A stretch of DNA of 64,000 nucleotides from Isoetes taiwanensis (Eukaryota; Streptophyta; Lycopodiopsida; Isoetales; Isoetaceae). Shown here piece after piece: positions 58,251-64,000 of this stretch. Numbering within the stretch: position 1 is the stretch's first letter; each line of letters begins with the position of its first letter. The notes under the pieces are model-generated. The model made no database searches. It was not told the origin of the DNA and worked only from the letters and a program-made list of their open reading frames with translations. A program made the translations under genes and the position numbers. The stretch covers positions 108,814 through 172,813 of the forward strand of contig JAJEKV010000101.1 of assembly GCA_021234155.1 (NCBI GenBank), in the 5' to 3' direction.

Positions 58251-60030
58251 GTTCGCGAGTTACTCCGATTGGTTGCTTTCTTGCTCAGCATCTCTCAATC
58301 CAGAGAGTGTCTCGACACTGAAATATGCTCAATAAGGAACCGACCAATCGATCGAGCTGTTGAGTAGTTTCACATTCTAAACAAGTCTAACATGCCTAAC
58401 AGGATATCTGAAACAAGCACCTAATAAAACAGTGGTAAGCACTCACCTCTTCTCGCAAGTACTCTTTGGACCATTGTATCACAAATCCCGCAGCCTCTCC
58501 TTACTTCTTCTCTTGGCCTCATCAACAAGGCATCTCCATCAAAAACTTGTATCAAAGTAATTCTTGTGTATCCCTTCTCCATGGCGCTGCAGTTTAAGGG
58601 TGCCCATGTCCTCTAGCTCATCTCCCGCTGCTACCTTGGCTCCACGTACATCGATCAAATCATCTAGTCTCAACAAAACACTCAGTTAGACGGAGATACA
58701 GATTAAACTGCTGTTATGTGCCTGTTTATAACAGTGTGACTATAATACAATTTGTCCAATGCCATACTTTAAGCTTGATTGGCTTGGTCTATTACTTCTT
58801 CCTTGTAGTTCCCACAGCCCAGTTTGGGTGGATGGATTTCTAATGACCAGTCGACATTAATTCCTTATTTGCTTCTTCCCCGTACCCATTTTTCTCTGGG
58901 TGCGTGGTTCTTACATACAATTAAGATCCCATAGAGTCTATAACTTTAGTGCAACACTCATCGTTGAATCAAGATGCTAACATGATAGTGGATGGATGCA
59001 TTTCTAATGGCCAATCAGCATTAATTTTCTACTATTTCTCTGGGTGGACAGGTCTGCGCTGACCGTTCGACATCACTTTCTTATTTTTCTTGCAGGGCCG
59101 ACACACATAATAAGATCCATAGAGCAGAATCATGACTAAGCAGCTATGCACATGTTTTCGGCATTAATTTCTTAACTTGCTTCCATGGCCAACACATACA
59201 TTTAAGATCCCATAGAGCAAAATCATATAAAGGCACGGCGTATTCAAGGTTTCACAAGCTCATAATAGCATCATTAGATTTTTCTACTCAACAACAACTT
59301 GTCTATAAAAAATTGCCCATCTGCTTCTCTTTATAACAATGTCACCAGAATACGATTCTTCATGATCAAAAGAAGCAATAACATTTCGTCATTACCACAA
59401 CCAATCAAGATAAGGCTTACCGTTTTGTTGTTCCTACTGCTGGTATGAATTTCTGTTGGTTCAGCCTTGAGATAATCTGAAATTGAGATGGTAACATCAT
59501 AATGAATAAATGGTCATACATAGAGCTACCTTGCTACACGATCTCTGTCATTCCCACAACCCGGAATTATCTACTTTAATTCCATCTCTATATATGTAAT
59601 AGGCAAGCGAAGCGTCAACAAGCTCAGATTGGCTATTTCAAGCTTATTTACCTATCTCCATCTATGGCAGGCAACCAGTCTACAGTCCAATACCAGACTA
59701 TACATATCCACTTGAGAAACCACCACACAGCAATCCAAGCCACCAAAAGACGTTCTGCTCAGCCAGAATTGCACGCACCCATCACCAACAGCATCTCCAA
59801 GGTCGGAACAAAGAGGAAAAATAATGACATGGCCGCCCAATCCACCACGTCACTACATCTACGAAATATGACCCACAGATACCAATATGTGCAAACAACC
59901 CAACCGATCATAGCCGTCCAATATGCCATGTGGCTGTTTGAAAGGCCCAGATGGCCCCAATTATAAGCAGACAGGCAGCCCCTTATGAGAATATATATAA
60001 GTCAGATATGTATCTATAACATATATATGT
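58251..60030. repeat. diverged repeats, no gene
   Basis: Between about 58820 and 59240, units with gtggatggatttctaatg, ggccaatcagcattaatttt and taagatcccatagagcaaaa recur three to four times. The rest, including an open frame at 59664-59966, shows no recognised domain. Confidence 0.45.
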
Positions 60031-60034
60031 TCTT

Positions 60035-60700
60035 ATGTTTGTCCCACTCAATCCGACCGTCCATACGAGATCCGACGGCTCACGTGGCTTTGGGACATAT
60101 CCTACGGCCCAGATGGCTTGGAAGTTTGTATATAGATTATATGTAAGCGATCCTACGGTCCAGGTTGATTTGATCCTGATCGTCGGTCCGAGATCCTATG
60201 GCTCACGTTGCGTGGGGACATATCCTACGGTGCACATGGCTTTGGGAGTTATACGTAATCGATCCTACGGTCCAGGTTGATTTGATCCTGATCGTCGATG
60301 CGAGATCTTATGGCTCGCGTTGCTTGGGAACATATCCTACGGTGCACATGGCTTTGGGAATTATATGTAGATCCTATAGTCCAAGTTGTTCTTGATCTTG
60401 ATCGTCGATCCAAGATCCTACGGCTCATGGCTTTGGGAATTATATATGTAATAGATCCTATAGTCCAAGTTGTTCTTGATCTTGATCGTCAATCCAGGAT
60501 CCTACAACTCATGTTGCTTTAAATTTTTGTCACATGGCACGATCTCGGCCCTTGATTGGGTGCAAGATCCTACGTCTCATATTGAATGCTCAACCCTTAA
60601 GGACTTTAGATTTTTACCACATGGCACGATCTTCTCGGCCCTTGATTGGATGCAAGATCCTACGGCTCATGTTGAATACTCGGTCCTTAAGGAGAGGCTT
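60035..60700. repeat. tandem repeat, about 110-bp unit
   Basis: gatcctacggtccaggttga recurs at about 60152 and 60262, then as diverged units near 60372 and 60456. Each is followed by gatcctgatcgtcg-type and acatggctttggga sequence. Confidence 0.85.
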
Positions 60701-60711
60701 TTAAAATTTTT

Positions 60712-60782
60712 ATGTTGTTTGGGAGATTTAAACCCTAGTCATTGCCCCTAAAGCCCCCTATTCTAACCACTAAACCAAACAT
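60712..60782 (-). repeat. tRNA-like / SINE-like stretch
   Basis: The minus strand reads GGTTTAGTGGTTAGAATAGG, resembling a tRNA D-arm/A box, then about 20 bases later GGGTTTAAATCTCCC, resembling a T-arm/B box. No full cloverleaf could be drawn, so I call a tRNA-derived relic rather than a tRNA gene. Confidence 0.35.
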
Positions 60783-60840
60783 TAGTTCATTAAAATATAT
60801 TTTCAATATACTTAAGGCAATAAACGAATTAAGATAAAAC

Positions 60841-61960
60841 AAAATATAATGTTCTAGATAGTTCTAGAAGGATCTAGAATGTTCTAGAAGGCTCTAAAGA
60901 CCTCTATAATCTTCTAGATAGTTCCAAAATATTCTAGAAAGTTAAAAAAAAAATTAGAATATAAGAGAATCTTGAGTGAGTCTAAAGAAATCCTTCTTGA
61001 AAATTCCAGAATGCTGTAGAAAGTTCTAGAAAGTTTCAAATTGTTCTAGAAGTTTCTAGAAAGTTCTAGAGAGCTCTAAAATGAAAGGGAATCTACGAGA
61101 ATGTAAGGGAATCTAAGAAAATACTTCTAGGAAGTTCTAGGATGTTTTGAAAGTTTTAGAATATTTCTGAAAGTCCTAGAATGTTCTAGAAAGTTTTAGA
61201 ATTTAAAGAAATATAGAAGAATCTAAGGGAATTTAAGAAAATCTCATAAAATATAAGGGAATATAAGAAAACATTCATAAGTTTAAGGGAATCTCTCAAA
61301 ATTTAGGGGAATCTAAGGGTATGTTCATAAAATCTAAGGGAATCTTGATAAAGCCTTAGAATATCTACGGGAATCTTGATAGAATCTATTTGAATCTCAT
61401 ATAATGTAAGGGAACCAAGGGCAATCTCATAAAATCTAAGGGAATCTAATGGGATCTCCAAAAATTCTTACAGAACCCAGGGGAATCTTAGTTCTAGGAA
61501 GTTCTAAAATATTCTAGATTGTTCTTGATTGTTCTAGAATATTGTAGATAGTCATGGGTAAGCACCTAATAATTACAAAGTTCTTTTTTTTTTTAATTTG
61601 TGAAAATCAAAATAGAATGTTCTATAATAATTTAGATAGTTTTAGAAAATTCTCTAATGTTCCAGATTTGCATGAGATCCAAAATAAAATATTTTGGAAT
61701 GTTGTAGTATGTGCAAAGCGCCAAACTAGAATGTTTTAAAATGTATTATATGCTTGTGGGTAAGCACCTCAATCTACAAATAGAAAGCTTTTTTATTAAG
61801 GTGTTGTAGGATATTCTAGAAAGTTCTATAATGTTCTAGATTTTCTTAACATATCCTACTAGAAAGTTTTTTTGAAAGCCTGCAAACCGTCGAAATAGAA
61901 TGTCATTGAATATTGTAGAGGATTCTAGAACGTCCTAGAGATCCTAAGCACCTCAAACTC
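60841..61960. repeat. degenerate array of TTCTAGAA and GGGAATCTAAG motifs
   Basis: Dozens of ttctagaa/ttctagat palindromes at irregular spacing (dense at 60852-60900, 61010-61075, 61130-61200 and 61490-61550), mixed with aagggaatctaaga-type repeats at 61080-61480. No gene. Confidence 0.8.
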
Positions 61961-64000
61961 AAAGTAGAAAGTTTTTAAAAGTATTTTCCAGAATATTGTA
62001 GATACAAGTGCGCAGGCACGATATGCGTAAATTAACAATATGAGTAAGCACCTCAGGATCAAAATAAAAAGTTTAAACTCTAATTCTCTATAATGTTCTG
62101 AAGCATGCGTTGTAGGAACATGCTAGAACTCGAACATGCACCATAGGACGTATTAATTTTCTTGTATATATGTATATATGTATACAAGTTTTTGTACGAT
62201 CAAAGGTCTACCAACTATGGTTTACAAACATTTGGAACTAAAATCTGAGAATTAAGCTAGAAGAACCCATAGCTAAATGACAAAATTTAAACATCTGGAA
62301 CTAAAACTTGAGATTGAGAAGCTCAGTATATAAAGTTGGATGCCACAAATTAAGTTAGAAGAAGCTATATTTAAACAATAAACTGCAGCTTATATTGTGT
62401 TAGAACGACATTCCTCACCCATCCATGTGATCCCTTGAAGTATACCGAACAAATCAGGAGTGCTTATAAATTTAAAAAAACTTCATAGAATTTCACTTGA
62501 AGAAAAAAAGTTTCATGTCTAAACAAATGGATAAGGACCTACAAACGCGAGCCACCCTTGCTCTTTTTCTGGCCACATGTGTAAAACTTTCAAATTTAAA
62601 GCCCTTCACTTAGATGTTTCTTTGGTCAGCGAGGCGAGAGAACTTCAAAATGTGTGGAGAGCTACATTTAAAAAAAAAAAAAAACTATTGGAGCATTAGG
62701 AAAACATGATGGATACATTAATTGAATAGCTTTCCTAAAGACCATTTAATACCCTTACAATTTGTTGCTCTTTTCCATAATCATTTTAAAAAATTTGAAC
62801 TAAAAAAAATGGATTTTTGTGAGAGCATTTAAAGAAAACACTTCTATACCTAGCGAAATTTCTTAATACTTTGACTTGCTATGCCAATAGATCTGATACA
62901 CAACAGTCCAACTACTTAGGCATCATAAAGTTGTAGTTGAAGTTTCTTAATGTAGAGACGTAAACATCGGCAAAAACATAAAATTGATATTGATGGCAAT
63001 AGTTTATTTTCATAAGTAACAAGGATCTTTATTGTTATGGGAAGATCTCACTAGATTTCATATGGTTCGATATAGGCACCATTAGATCAAGCTTTAAATT
63101 TGGGAAATGCTAGCATTGACATATTAACTTCCAAAGTTAGAAATGGTGATTTCATGACGCTACTCAAATTTGTGACTTTTGAAAATTAAGACATAAGGAA
63201 AATTAATGGTTGAGATTGCACGTGTAGTTCCCTATATGGAATATAATTGTAAATGTGTACATTTACGTATTTAATATATGAAATCCTATCAATAATTGCA
63301 AACATTTATCAAATGGAATTTTTTCCTAGATGGAGTATGGTTCGGCCTTTAAGTTTGATAGAATAAAAAACTAAGCCTCAAGAAGCAAACCTTGTACACC
63401 AACAAACTACATTAGCAATAACGTACTCAAATGGATGCATTATTTTGTATTTGCTATATCTCTAGGTAGCAAACAATGATTGACACAAAACACACCTAAA
63501 TTCCTCCTAGAATAGTTTACCTCAAATGCATGCAACATAGAATAAAAAATCATGCGATATTAGATGCTCAAACATAAAGGACTTCAATAGTTTAAGTACA
63601 TGACTTTCGTTTCTAAACCTCCAACATTCTTAAATTGTGTATGGCACCATGTAGAAAAGCTAGAAATGAACAAATAACTAGGCAGCCAGATTGAAACCTA
63701 TGGACACCAATAAGAACAAAATTGAAGAGATAATAGATATAATGCAACATTGGGTATTCGACGACCATCAAGGATATTCTAACTAGAACAGAAAGTGCAA
63801 CTTGTGAGTTATATGAGTATGATTCACTTACGTGAAAGAGAACGCGATTTTAGTGCTAAAGTATAGAGTGGAGTCCCACGTCCAATATTTCGCAAATGTT
63901 GTAAAGAAAGAGGCGTGGGATGTGTAACAAATTGTAGTGATAATGAAAGCTATGTGTAAATATTATAGCTTATAGCGATGTGCCCAACACTTGTTGATGA
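61961..64000. other. AT-rich DNA, nothing recognisable
   Basis: No open frame of note, no clear repeat boundaries and no RNA gene seen. Confidence 0.5.

Noticed and set aside
57324-58321. Run of plus-strand open frames of 70-95 codons
   Set aside because: All follow the tandem array and share its repeat-encoded peptide (RRPSRL-type, GRGLDLVEAS-type).
60035-60751. Open frames with repeated DPTVQVDLILIV-type peptide
   Set aside because: Translation of the 110-bp tandem repeat, with no start context or conservation.

Overview
This is nuclear DNA of a land plant, very repeat-rich. The evidence is a plant-type G-lectin receptor kinase, GT-AG introns in exon fragments, plant L1 (LINE) tails, and an LTR retrotransposon primer-binding site matching initiator tRNA-Met. 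The lineage cannot be fixed by eye. A large-genome seed-free plant such as a fern is plausible, but this is only inference. Coding density is very low, and only one gene looks intact.

Layout. 1-1640 is GC-rich, probably decayed retroelement. A large duplicated block, called H here, occurs three times: H1 at about 1666-8010, H2 at about 10333-32226 and H3 at about 42722-45172 (partial). Each H carries an antisense LTR fragment. H1 and H2 also carry exon-like pieces of an unrecognised gene and a small inverted-repeat element. After H1 lies a chimeric, kinase-dead receptor-kinase copy (8477-9673). Its intact relative is at 39506-42049, and both copies are followed by the same downstream flank and another H block. 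H2 is split by three later insertions: a giant DNA transposon (11954-25121), an L1 tail ending in poly-A (25304-26561) and a second L1 with a 15-bp target-site duplication (27382-29200).

The giant transposon is the centrepiece. It is 13,168 bp long, with 26-bp terminal inverted repeats (one mismatch) and a 4-bp target-site duplication CAAT. The empty site can be read directly in H1 and H3. It holds (i) a decayed transposase-like gene on the plus strand, (ii) a second unrecognised plus-strand gene, and (iii) a long multi-exon minus-strand gene or genes. The minus-strand exons encode a coiled coil, a CxxC pair, an FCP1/NIF-like HAD phosphatase region and a ULP1-like cysteine-protease region. 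Its non-coding parts hold four clusters of a CACCACA-type repeat, and two foldback MITEs with TA duplications are nested inside it. All its genes carry frameshifts or stops, so this copy is probably dead.

32226-39450 holds inverted repeat fragments, exon-like fragments and a GC-rich perfect hairpin. 44246-47894 holds two LTRs in opposite orientation, a PBS and a decayed gag-like ORF whose first nine residues resemble the histone H3 tail. 49139-50200 is a tandem pair of related MITEs, and the same pair lies inverted at 5625-6470. 50650-51330 holds an aldo/keto-reductase remnant and a Cys-rich exon-like stretch. From 52 kb to the end there is no convincing gene: tandem arrays, palindromic TTCTAGAA and TCGACTCGCGAGTCGA arrays, a tRNA-like (SINE-like) stretch and AT-rich DNA.
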